A DNA stretch of 6,576 bases from NCBI RefSeq assembly GCF_021151785.1, contig NZ_JAGKWP010000118.1:1-6576 (forward strand). Reading direction: 5' to 3'. The notes beneath the pieces were generated by a model. It did not search any database. It saw nothing but the letters and a program-made list of their open reading frames with translations, and had not been told where the DNA came from. Positions within the stretch are counted from its first letter, which is position 1. Each line of letters begins with the position of its first letter. Position numbers and translations under genes: made by a program. Positions 1-6,151 of the stretch are shown here, in pieces. This DNA comes from Flavobacterium sp. (GTDB taxonomy: Bacteria; Bacteroidota; Bacteroidia; Flavobacteriales; Flavobacteriaceae).

Positions 1-31
1 TATGTATACAATTGATGTAAATTTATTTCAA

Positions 32-1342
32 TTAAATTGGTTCAGCATATAGATCAAATTCTGTAGCATCAGTAATTTTTAGATTCACAAAATCACCGGT
101 TTTTAAATAATGTTTTGAAGCATCAACTAATACTTCGTTATCAACATCTGGACTATCAAATTCGGTTCTTCCAATAAAATATTGTCCTTCTTTTCTATCG
201 ATAATACACTTGAATGTTTGACCAATTTTTTCCTGATTTAGTTCCCATGAAATTTGTGCTTGTAAATCCATAATTTCTGCTGCACGAGCTTGTTTTACTT
301 CTTCTGGAACGTCGTCAACTAAATTATAAGCATGCGTGTTTTCTTCGTGAGAATAGGTGAAACAGCCTAAACGTTCGAAACGCATTTTTTCAACCCAATT
401 CTTTAATATTTGGAAATCTTCTTCGGTTTCACCTGGATATCCAACAATTAAAGTAGTTCGAATTGCCATGCCCGGAACCGCAGTTCTAAAGTCCTTTAAC
501 AATTGAGTAGTTTTCTCATATGTAGTACCACGACGCATTGATTTTAGGATATTATCAGAAATGTGTTGTAATGGAATATCAATATAGTTACAAATTTTAG
601 GTTCACGCTTCATTAATTCTAATACGTCCATTGGAAAACCTGTGGGGAAGGCATAATGTAAACGAATCCATTCAATACCTTCAACTTTTAATAAAGCTTC
701 AAGTAATTCTGCTAAATTCCTTTTTTTATATAAATCTAAGCCATAATACGTTAAATCTTGAGCAATTAAAATCAATTCTTTAACTCCGTTTTTAGCTAAT
801 TTTTGAGCTTCGATTACTAAATTCTCAATAGGTGTAGAAACGTGTTGACCTCGCATTAACGGAATGGCACAAAAACTACATGGACGGTCACAGCCTTCAG
901 CAATTTTTAAGTAAGCATAATTTTTAGGTGTTGTAGTTAATCGTTCACCAATTAATTCATGTTTATAATCGGCACCTAATGCTTTTAATAATAAAGGTAA
1001 TTCCGTTGTGCCAAAAAATTGATCTATATTAGGAATCTCTTTTTCTAAATCAGGTCTATAGCGCTCAGACAAGCAGCCAGTTACAAAAACTTTGTCTACA
1101 ATACCTTGTTCTTTTTTTTCTGCATATTCCAAAATGGTATTAACCGATTCTTCTTTGGCATTATCAATGAAACCACACGTATTAATTACGATGATATTAC
1201 CTTCATCTTCAGTTGCTTCATGGGTTACTTCTTTACCATTAGCTTTTAATTGTCCCATTAACACTTCACTGTCATACACATTTTTGGAACAACCCAAGGT
1301 AATTACATTGATTTTATTCTTTTTTAAAGATTTCGTTCTCAT
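32..1342 (-). CDS. rimO: Ribosomal protein S12 methylthiotransferase RimO
   Basis: This is a radical-SAM methylthiotransferase that adds a methylthio group to the conserved Asp of ribosomal protein S12, acting in the cytoplasm. Seen in the 436-residue product: an N-terminal UPF0004 domain with three cluster cysteines C18 (TLGCSKN), C56 (NTCGFI) and C90 (TGCLSER). The radical-SAM domain carries the CX3CX2C motif at C151, C155 and C158 (EGCDRPCSFC), and VGYPGETEEDF lies further on. A TRAM domain covers roughly residues 373-436. The length fits RimO. DSPDVDNEV (396-404) and the LIAQDLTYYG stretch are RimO-like and argue against the paralogue MiaB, which modifies tRNA. The ATG lies just ahead of the conserved INVITLGCSKN strand, with no Shine-Dalgarno site. 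The gene has its own promoter and is separated from the upstream barrel gene by a terminator, so it is probably a single-gene unit. No key residue is missing. Confidence 0.95.
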   Translation of the reverse strand: MRTKSLKKNKINVITLGCSKNVYDSEVLMGQLKANGKEVTHEATEDEGNIIVINTCGFIDNAKEESVNTILEYAEKKEQGIVDKVFVTGCLSERYRPDLEKEIPNIDQFFGTTELPLLLKALGADYKHELIGERLTTTPKNYAYLKIAEGCDRPCSFCAIPLMRGQHVSTPIENLVIEAQKLAKNGVKELILIAQDLTYYGLDLYKKRNLAELLEALLKVEGIEWIRLHYAFPTGFPMDVLELMKREPKICNYIDIPLQHISDNILKSMRRGTTYEKTTQLLKDFRTAVPGMAIRTTLIVGYPGETEEDFQILKNWVEKMRFERLGCFTYSHEENTHAYNLVDDVPEEVKQARAAEIMDLQAQISWELNQEKIGQTFKCIIDRKEGQYFIGRTEFDSPDVDNEVLVDASKHYLKTGDFVNLKITDATEFDLYAEPI

Positions 1343-1373
1343 AGACTTAGCTTGCTTTTTTTGAAAATGACTG

Positions 1374-1403
1374 CAAAATTACAACTTTCTTTTTGAAATT
1401 AAA
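1374..1403 (-). promoter_or_regulatory. Promoter of rimO, Bacteroidota type
   Basis: Read leftward, TTTA (1403-1400), an 18-nt spacer and TAATTTTG (1381-1374) match the Bacteroidota sigma-A pattern TTTG / TAnnTTTG. The -7 box is perfect and the -33 box has three of four bases. Transcription would start near 1368-1370, giving a leader of roughly 26-30 nt before the rimO ATG. The start site is inferred, not observed. Confidence 0.65.
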
Positions 1404-1424
1404 CATAAATAAGGCTAAGTAAAT

Positions 1425-1452
1425 AAAAAACGCCCACTAAAAGTGAGCGTTT
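1425..1452 (-). terminator. Rho-independent terminator after the outer-membrane barrel gene
   Basis: On the leftward strand, arms AAACGCTCACT and AGTGGGCGTTT enclose a three-base loop and are followed by a run of T (1430-1425). The 11-bp stem holds one U·G pair on this strand. That pair becomes a C/A mismatch on the other strand, so the hairpin is built for leftward transcripts. It lies 21 bp past the barrel gene's stop and upstream of the rimO promoter, separating the two units. Confidence 0.85.
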
Positions 1453-1472
1453 GTGAAATTTTACCAACGTAA

Positions 1473-3011
1473 TTAGAAATTAATTACATAAGTTAGTGTT
1501 ACATTATTATTGTAATTTCTGATTCTTGCAGAATCATTTAACCCTGAAGTTAATAAGTATTGATTGTAATTTCTATGTTCATTAGTATAAGACAAATCTA
1601 ATCTTGAACCTCCGAAATTGTATCCTAAACCACCAGAATAGGCGCTTAAGTCACCCATTACATAATCATTTTTATAAGGACTTTGCTCAAATCTATATCC
1701 TGCTCTAAGGCTCCATTGTTTTATTTTGTATTCGCCACCTAAACGTAATTCATAATTATCACTTAATACATTTTTTATACTATTGTTTAAGTAATTATAT
1801 AATCCGTCATTGGTTGGTTTAAATTTAGTGTTTGCGTAATCTTTATAAATATAATCAATACTAAGCAAAGCATTTTTACCAAAAACATAAGCAAAACTTC
1901 CCGTCAATTTACTTGGTGTTTGAATTTTGTATGTTGGATACACATTGGTTAAACCCGGATTGACATTTATGTTACTTTCAGTTGTACCATCCGTTTTTAA
2001 GGTTTGAAGTCTTTGTGTTAACTCGTCATTTAAACGATACCAAGTAGGTGTTTCGTAACTAAAACCAATTCTGGAATTATTTTTCAATTTATAGATAGTA
2101 CCAAAATTCATAGAGAATCCAGAGCCATAAGTATACAATTGATTGTCAAATTGTGCAGCTAATAATGTGTTTCCACTAGAGTATGGTAAGTTATTGTTAC
2201 TTTCATATAATGAAGAAGTTCTTGTGTAATCTGTGAACATGAAATTTAAATTCATACCTATATATAAACGATCCATGTAAGAACCTGATATGTTGGCTGT
2301 GAATTTTCCGTTATATCCTTTTGAGGTAATACTGTTTCTGTGATAATAATTTCCGCCAGTTGGAACATTAGTCCAATAATCATTAGTAGCTGAAGTTGAA
2401 GTGTCTTCGTCAAAAACATACCCTTGGTATCCCAACATGGCTTGTTGAGCATCAAAATTATAGTTTTCACCAAGGTAATTGTATAAACTACCAATGCTTT
2501 CACCTGGTTGAGTTTCTAAATAACTAACATCAATACCTTGTGCCTTATTTAAGAAATAATCACCCATAGAGTGGAAAGGGTTTGTTCCTTTGCTATTAAT
2601 AGTGTTGTCCAAGTGACTTACTTTTTCATAATTCAATCCTAAAGTAAATTTATTCCAACCACTTTTAGCACTTTGATCTTTAAAAACAAAAACGGCTCCA
2701 AGTTGATTGATATCAAGTGTATTGTCATTAGATTTTACACTTGTCCCAAAGTAATTAGCATTGTTATAAATGTTAAAGCTTGTAGCTGATACAGCTGCTT
2801 GATTATTGTTAAATATGGATGAGCCCGCAGGGTTTACATTTAAGGAAGATAAATCTCCACCTACAGCACCAAAAGCCCCACCCATAGCTCTATATCTAGC
2901 TGTTCCATTTAAACTTTCAACTCCATATCTCAATGCATCACCAATATTGGTTTCTTGTGAATAAATGAAATGAGCACCCAATGCTAAAAATGATAAAATT
3001 ATTTTTTTCAT
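1473..3011 (-). CDS. Outer-membrane beta-barrel protein, OmpP1/FadL-like transporter family
   Basis: This is a predicted 512-residue outer-membrane protein. A signal peptide is visible (MKKIILSFLALGAHFIYS, probable cut before Q19). The mature N-terminus carries the hallmark of the FadL/OmpP1/TodX barrels: GTARYRAMGGAFGAVGGDLSSLNVNPAG at about residues 36-63, with the NPAG element at 60-63. The rest alternates polar and aromatic residues, as transmembrane beta-strands do, and ends in a strand with terminal Phe (LTYVINF), the usual barrel-assembly signal. FadL proteins carry long-chain fatty acids and other hydrophobic compounds across the outer membrane. Bacteroidota homologues are often labelled 'hemin receptor' or 'transport protein' with little proof, so the substrate is unknown here. 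The gene follows the lipoprotein gene by 42 bp on the same strand with no terminator between, suggesting co-transcription. The start gives an intact signal peptide. The family call is good; the substrate is open. Confidence 0.8.
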   Translation of the reverse strand: MKKIILSFLALGAHFIYSQETNIGDALRYGVESLNGTARYRAMGGAFGAVGGDLSSLNVNPAGSSIFNNNQAAVSATSFNIYNNANYFGTSVKSNDNTLDINQLGAVFVFKDQSAKSGWNKFTLGLNYEKVSHLDNTINSKGTNPFHSMGDYFLNKAQGIDVSYLETQPGESIGSLYNYLGENYNFDAQQAMLGYQGYVFDEDTSTSATNDYWTNVPTGGNYYHRNSITSKGYNGKFTANISGSYMDRLYIGMNLNFMFTDYTRTSSLYESNNNLPYSSGNTLLAAQFDNQLYTYGSGFSMNFGTIYKLKNNSRIGFSYETPTWYRLNDELTQRLQTLKTDGTTESNINVNPGLTNVYPTYKIQTPSKLTGSFAYVFGKNALLSIDYIYKDYANTKFKPTNDGLYNYLNNSIKNVLSDNYELRLGGEYKIKQWSLRAGYRFEQSPYKNDYVMGDLSAYSGGLGYNFGGSRLDLSYTNEHRNYNQYLLTSGLNDSARIRNYNNNVTLTYVINF

Positions 3012-3035
3012 AATTGATAAATGTCTTATTTAATC

Positions 3036-3053
3036 TTTAGATTCTAAATTTAG
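3036..3053. repeat. Overlapping small palindromes between lipoprotein and barrel genes
   Basis: TTTAGA-T-TCTAAA (3036-3048) overlaps the perfect 10-bp palindrome CTAAATTTAG (3044-3053), which ends right at the lipoprotein stop codon. The two pairings exclude each other. No T-run follows on the leftward strand, so this is not a terminator. It could be a weak mRNA hairpin between two co-transcribed genes, or chance in AT-rich DNA. Confidence 0.3.
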
Positions 3054-4082
3054 TTATCCTCTGCGTCCGCCTCCGCCTCCGCCACTTCTTCCGCCGCCAA
3101 AGCTACCGCCTCCGCCGCCAAAATTTCCACCTCTTCCGCCGCCAAAGTCAGAACTTCTTGGGGTAGAATAGTTGTTAGTTCTTGGTTGAGAAGATTCGTA
3201 TCTAGGTCTTGGGGTGTCATAAGTTCTAGGGCTTTGTTCTCTAGGTTGTGTATTTATTCTAGGTGTATTATAATCTCTAGGTTGTGCATTGTAATTTCTA
3301 GGTTGGGTATTGTTGTTTGGATTAACAGTTCTAGGTGTTCCAAATGTATTTGTTCTAGGTGTGCCTAGAGAATTATTTGTTCTTCCAATGCCAGATTGTC
3401 TTCCTGTAGAATAGTTACCATTATTGAAATTGTTATAACTTCCACGTCCACCATTATTTCTAACAACGTTTCTGCCGTACCAACCATATCCACCATAATA
3501 AGGATAATATCCACCATATCCACCATATCCATAAGGACCATAGTACCCTCCGTACCAGCTATTCCAGCCCCAGCCCCATGCGCCGCCATAATAACCTCCA
3601 TACCAACTATTCCAACCCCAATAAGGATCATACCAACCATTGTTCCAACCCCATCCCCAAGAACTATAATAACCCCATGGACGGTAGTATCCACCCCATC
3701 CCCAATAAGGCGAGGAGTTATAAATGTTTACAGATACATTTCCTGTTTGGTTTTGACCCCAACCTGCATAACGAGTAACTTGGTCTTGATTGTGTACAGT
3801 ATCTCTAGTAGAATTGTAATTATCAATATTAGTAAAAATCTCACCATCAGTTGGATATTGACTCTGCATGTCTCTAAATTGTTGCGCGTATTTATTGTCT
3901 TGAACTACAACAGTTTCGTTTTGTTGTCTGTAGGTTACATCTTCTGTGTCAGCACCATAAACACCATCATTATCATAATATGAGGAATTTTGATAAGAGC
4001 CACATGCGGTAAGTAACAAAGAACCCACAAATAGATAAAAAAATCTATTTGTTTTTAGCTGTGAAAAGTAATTAGTAATCAT
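3054..4082 (-). CDS. Low-complexity Gly/Trp/Tyr-rich lipoprotein of unknown function
   Basis: I do not recognise a functional family. The 342-residue product begins with a lipoprotein signal: K10 and R13, a hydrophobic stretch from F14, then lipobox LTAC with lipidated C27. The residues after Cys (GSYQN) are not acidic, so the known surface-export signal of Bacteroidota lipoproteins is not obvious. Residues 28-125 are an ordinary polar region. Residues 126-203 are almost entirely Gly, Trp, Tyr, Asn and Pro, with a duplicated WGWNSWYGGYYG (155-166 and 171-182). Residues 240-310 hold about ten TPR/QPR/SPR tripeptides. Residues 313-342 are a Gly/Arg/Ser tail ending GGGGGGRRG. Such composition suggests a disordered or self-associating envelope protein, perhaps structural or adhesive, but that is inference. 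It is probably co-transcribed with the downstream barrel gene and divergent from proS. Only this start gives a signal peptide. The reading frame stays open across the whole low-complexity region and is preferred to the overlapping frames. Confidence 0.8.
   Translation of the reverse strand: MITNYFSQLKTNRFFYLFVGSLLLTACGSYQNSSYYDNDGVYGADTEDVTYRQQNETVVVQDNKYAQQFRDMQSQYPTDGEIFTNIDNYNSTRDTVHNQDQVTRYAGWGQNQTGNVSVNIYNSSPYWGWGGYYRPWGYYSSWGWGWNNGWYDPYWGWNSWYGGYYGGAWGWGWNSWYGGYYGPYGYGGYGGYYPYYGGYGWYGRNVVRNNGGRGSYNNFNNGNYSTGRQSGIGRTNNSLGTPRTNTFGTPRTVNPNNNTQPRNYNAQPRDYNTPRINTQPREQSPRTYDTPRPRYESSQPRTNNYSTPRSSDFGGGRGGNFGGGGGSFGGGRSGGGGGGRRG
3153..3365 (-). repeat. Irregular x-Pro-Arg repeat tract inside the lipoprotein gene
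   Basis: It encodes residues 240-310, with TPR at 241, 249, 273, 290 and 307, QPR at 260, 267, 279 and 299, SPR at 284, and one extra PR at 293. Spacing varies from 5 to 17 residues, so this is not a clean tandem array. Pro-Arg is mostly written CCTAGA, so CTAGG appears eight times on the plus strand between 3212 and 3359. Confidence 0.75.
3537..3620 (-). repeat. 48-bp-period duplication encoding WGWNSWYGGYYG
   Basis: Two 36-bp copies (3585-3620 and 3537-3572) start 48 bp apart and encode the same 12 residues. By eye 30 of 36 bases agree, and all six differences are silent. This is an internal duplication whose protein sequence has been kept. Shorter GGY/YGG units continue toward residue 203. 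Confidence 0.75.
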
Positions 4083-4179
4083 ATATACAATTTTTTATTG
4101 TTGGTCAACGTAAAATTAACTAGTTTTGTTGCACGAATTTAAAATAAATAAATCAAATTTTGTACCAAATTAACAAATA
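4083..4179. promoter_or_regulatory. Divergent intergenic region between the lipoprotein gene and proS
   Basis: These 97 bp must hold both promoters. For the leftward gene, TAATTTTA (4118-4111) matches seven of eight positions of TAnnTTTG and would give a leader near 22 nt, but no -33 box stands at the right distance. For proS, AAATTTTG (4155-4162) also matches seven of eight, again without a -33 box; the TTTG at 4125-4128 is 26 nt away, which is too far. Neither gene has a Shine-Dalgarno site. Confidence 0.4.
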
Positions 4180-5658
4180 ATGAGTAAAAAATTAACAACT
4201 AGAGCTGAAGATTACTCTAAATGGTATAACGAATTAGTAGTTAAAGCCGATTTAGCAGAGAATTCAGGAGTAAGAGGATGTATGGTAATTAAACCATACG
4301 GATATGCAATTTGGGAGAAAATGCAAGCCCAATTAGATAAAATGTTTAAAGAAACTGGACATTCAAACGCATATTTCCCCTTATTCGTGCCCAAAAGTAT
4401 GTTTGAAGCAGAAGAGAAAAATGCAGAAGGATTTGCTAAAGAATGTGCCGTTGTTACTCATTACCGGTTAAAAAATGATGAAGAAAATAAAGGAAAATTA
4501 ATTGTTGATCCTAATGCTAAATTGGAAGAGGAATTGGTAGTTCGTCCTACAAGTGAGGCAATTATTTGGTCTACTTATAAAGGTTGGGTGCAATCGTATC
4601 GTGATTTACCATTGTTAATTAATCAATGGGCTAATGTGGTGCGTTGGGAAATGCGTACACGTTTGTTTTTACGTACGGCTGAATTTTTATGGCAAGAAGG
4701 ACATACCGCTCATGCTACTAGACAAGAAGCGATTGAAGAATCAGAACAAATGATGCATGTGTATGCAGATTTCGTTCAAAATTTCATGGCTATTCCCGTA
4801 GTAAAAGGTTTAAAAACAGAATCAGAACGTTTTGCTGGTGCTGAAGAAACCTATTGTATTGAAGCCTTAATGCAAGATGGGAAAGCATTGCAAGCAGGAA
4901 CTTCACATTTCTTAGGGCAAAATTTTGCAAAAGCTTTTGATGTGAAATTTGCAAATAAAGAAGGAAAGCAAGAGTTTGTATGGGGTACTTCTTGGGGAGT
5001 TTCAACACGTTTAATGGGGGCATTAGTGATGACGCATTCTGATGATAACGGTTTAGTGTTGCCTCCAAATTTAGCCCCAATTCAAGTGGTAATTGTGCCA
5101 ATTCATAGAACAGATGAGCAATTAGACGCAATTTCAGCTCAAGTAAAAGAATTGATGGTTGAATTGCGTAAAGTAGGTGTTTCTGTTAAATATGATGATA
5201 GAGATACACAAAAGCCAGGGTTTAAATTTGCAGAATGGGAATTGAAAGGCGTGCCAGTACGTTTAGCTATTGGTCCAAATGATTTAGAAAATGGCACTTA
5301 TGAAGTAGCTCGTCGTGATACTTTGACTAAAGAAGTGGTTTCTAAAGACGGAATAGTAGCTTATTTACAAGGCTTATTGGCGCAAATTCAAGCAGATTTG
5401 TATCAAAAAGCGTTTGATTTTAGAGATGAACATATTACTGAAGTGAATTCGTGGGATGAATTTGTTGAGGTTTTAGAAAATAAAACTGGATTCATTGCCG
5501 CGCATTGGGACGGTACAGCAGAAACTGAAGAAAAGATTAAAGAAATGACAAAAGCAACGATTCGTTGTATTCCTCTAGATAGAGTAGAGGAATTAGGAAG
5601 TTGTGTGTTAACAGGTAGACCTTCTAAAGGAAGAGTGTTGTTTGCAAAAGCCTATTAA
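4180..5658 (+). CDS. proS: Prolyl-tRNA synthetase, short archaeal/eukaryotic-like type
   Basis: This enzyme activates proline with ATP and loads it onto tRNA-Pro in the cytoplasm. The 492-residue product is a class II synthetase. Motif 1 lies around VIKPYGYAIWEKMQ (36-49). The proline-site loop RPTSE is at 122-126. Motif 2 spans RWEMRTRLFLRTAEFLWQEGHTAH (155-178). Motif 3 is GTSWGVSTRLMGALVMTHSDDNG (269-291) with Arg277. The anticodon-binding domain begins near residue 300 (PIQVVIVPIH). A C-terminal domain of the archaeal/eukaryotic-like ProRS follows and ends in the typical RVLFAKAY. There is no room for the editing (INS) domain of the longer bacterial type. In the C-terminal domain the positions expected to be four zinc cysteines read D444, T449, C475 and T478, so zinc binding is probably lost. 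The start at MSKKLTTRAEDYSKWY fits the family. The gene stands alone, with a terminator after it. Confidence 0.97.
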   Translation: MSKKLTTRAEDYSKWYNELVVKADLAENSGVRGCMVIKPYGYAIWEKMQAQLDKMFKETGHSNAYFPLFVPKSMFEAEEKNAEGFAKECAVVTHYRLKNDEENKGKLIVDPNAKLEEELVVRPTSEAIIWSTYKGWVQSYRDLPLLINQWANVVRWEMRTRLFLRTAEFLWQEGHTAHATRQEAIEESEQMMHVYADFVQNFMAIPVVKGLKTESERFAGAEETYCIEALMQDGKALQAGTSHFLGQNFAKAFDVKFANKEGKQEFVWGTSWGVSTRLMGALVMTHSDDNGLVLPPNLAPIQVVIVPIHRTDEQLDAISAQVKELMVELRKVGVSVKYDDRDTQKPGFKFAEWELKGVPVRLAIGPNDLENGTYEVARRDTLTKEVVSKDGIVAYLQGLLAQIQADLYQKAFDFRDEHITEVNSWDEFVEVLENKTGFIAAHWDGTAETEEKIKEMTKATIRCIPLDRVEELGSCVLTGRPSKGRVLFAKAY

Positions 5659-5686
5659 AAAATAATTTACATATTGTATTAAAGAC

Positions 5687-5722
5687 AAGCCACAATGGAA
5701 CAACTATTGTGGTTTTGTTTTT
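5687..5722 (+). terminator. Rho-independent terminator of proS
   Basis: Arms AAGCCACAAT (5687-5696) and ATTGTGGTTT (5706-5715) form a 10-bp stem with one G·U pair around a nine-base loop, and a T-rich tail runs to 5722. It begins 28 bp after the proS stop codon. Confidence 0.8.
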
Positions 5723-5851
5723 CAAGTTAATTAGCGATAAGGGGGAGAAGGGTGGAATAAAAAAACAAAAAAAAATGTAATTGTAAATTCTTGATTTTTA
5801 ATAAATTTTATTTTGAGGTTGAAAAAAATATAAAAAAAAGTATTCCACCTC
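5723..5851 (+). promoter_or_regulatory. A-tract-rich spacer with a 9-bp inverted repeat, upstream of the tRNA promoter
   Basis: I see no gene here. The stretch opens with a purine-rich patch (about 5737-5756) and contains two long A-runs (5758-5775 and 5822-5839) that could bend DNA or act as an UP-like element for the tRNA promoter. GGTGGAATA (5751-5759) and its exact reverse complement TATTCCACC (5841-5849) flank the A-rich part. The right arm ends two bases before the -33 TTG. A regulatory role is inference. Confidence 0.4.
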
Positions 5852-5881
5852 TTGCAGAAATAAAAATTAGTAGTATCTTTG
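5852..5881 (+). promoter_or_regulatory. Promoter of the tRNA-Glu pair, Bacteroidota type
   Basis: TTG (5852-5854), a 19-nt spacer and TATCTTTG (5874-5881) fit the Bacteroidota housekeeping promoter, with a perfect TAnnTTTG box. Initiation would fall around 5886-5889, about 20 nt before the first tRNA. It is the strongest promoter match in the window, as expected for a stable-RNA gene. Confidence 0.85.
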
Positions 5882-5887
5882 CACTCG

Positions 5888-5908
5888 CATTACAGAAATA
5901 ATGTAATG
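5888..5908 (+). other. Predicted hairpin in the 5' leader of the tRNA-Glu precursor
   Basis: CATTACA (5888-5894) and TGTAATG (5902-5908) pair perfectly over 7 bp around the loop GAAATAA. The last G of the right arm is base 1 of the first tRNA, so the hairpin abuts the RNase P cleavage point and would begin near the predicted transcript 5' end. The pairing is visible; any effect on processing is inferred. Confidence 0.5.
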
Positions 5909-5979
5909 GCCCGTTCGTCTATCGGTTAGGACGCCAGGTTTTCATCCTGGTAAGAGGGGTTCGATTCCCCTACGGGCTA
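5908..5979 (+). tRNA. tRNA-Glu (anticodon UUC), first copy
   Basis: This 72-nt gene folds as a complete cloverleaf. The acceptor stem pairs GGCCCGT with ACGGGCT (first pair G·U). The D arm has GTC/GAC around a GG-containing loop. The anticodon stem is CCAGG/CCTGG with loop TTTTCAT, so the anticodon is TTC. The T stem is GGGG/CCCC with loop TTCGATT, and A is at position 73. CCA is not encoded (CAC follows), so it must be added by a nucleotidyltransferase. It reads GAA and GAG. It is the first gene of a two-tRNA transcript. Confidence 0.97.
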
Positions 5980-6012
5980 CACAGTTTACTGAAAACTTTA
6001 AAAACAGGCTTT

Positions 6013-6084
6013 GGCCCGTTCGTCTATCGGTTAGGACGCCAGGTTTTCATCCTGGTAAGAGGGGTTCGATTCCCCTACGGGCTA
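6013..6084 (+). tRNA. tRNA-Glu (anticodon UUC), second identical copy
   Basis: All 72 bases equal the first copy, and identity extends one base upstream (T) and two downstream (CA), making a 75-bp direct repeat with a 105-bp period. The 33-nt spacer shows no promoter box, so both copies should come from the promoter at 5852-5881 and be cut from one precursor. All stems are intact and it is not a pseudogene. CCA is again not encoded. Confidence 0.97.
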
Positions 6085-6108
6085 CAAAATTAGTTGTAAA
6101 TTAGTTTT

Positions 6109-6146
6109 ATAAAACAAAAAAGAAGTGTCTCTCTTTTTTGTTTTAT
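6109..6146 (+). terminator. Long A/T hairpin terminator after the tRNA-Glu pair
   Basis: ATAAAACAAAAAAGA (6109-6123) and TCTTTTTTGTTTTAT (6132-6146) are exact reverse complements, forming 15 bp around an eight-base loop. The T-rich 3' arm supplies the U-tract. The arms hold only two G-C pairs each, so it depends on length rather than G+C. Because the stem is nearly symmetric in A and T runs, it might also stop leftward transcripts. Confidence 0.75.
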
Positions 6147-6151
6147 TAGTT

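Noticed and set aside
1..31. Left edge possibly holding the end of a neighbouring gene or a rimO terminator
   Set aside because: Only 31 AT-rich bases with no hairpin or readable motif.
1092..1364. A 90-codon plus-strand frame opposite the start of rimO
   Set aside because: It is antisense to conserved RimO cysteine-motif coding sequence, and its composition looks random.
3153..3365. Recurring CTAGG words suggesting a CRISPR-like or integron-like array
   Set aside because: The words are 5-8 bases at irregular spacing and are explained by Pro-Arg codons in an open reading frame.
3365..3694. A 109-codon leftward frame rich in Gly, Met and Val inside the lipoprotein gene
   Set aside because: It is a frame-shifted reading of the same Gly-rich repeats. 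The main frame has the lipobox and runs the full length.
3396..3983. A 195-codon open frame on the plus strand, rich in Ile, Ser and Thr
   Set aside because: It is the antisense of the low-complexity lipoprotein gene. The lack of stops follows from the Gly/Trp/Tyr codons opposite. There is no signal, motif or start context.
4790..5131. A 113-codon leftward frame inside proS
   Set aside because: It is antisense to the conserved synthetase catalytic core, with no supporting signal.
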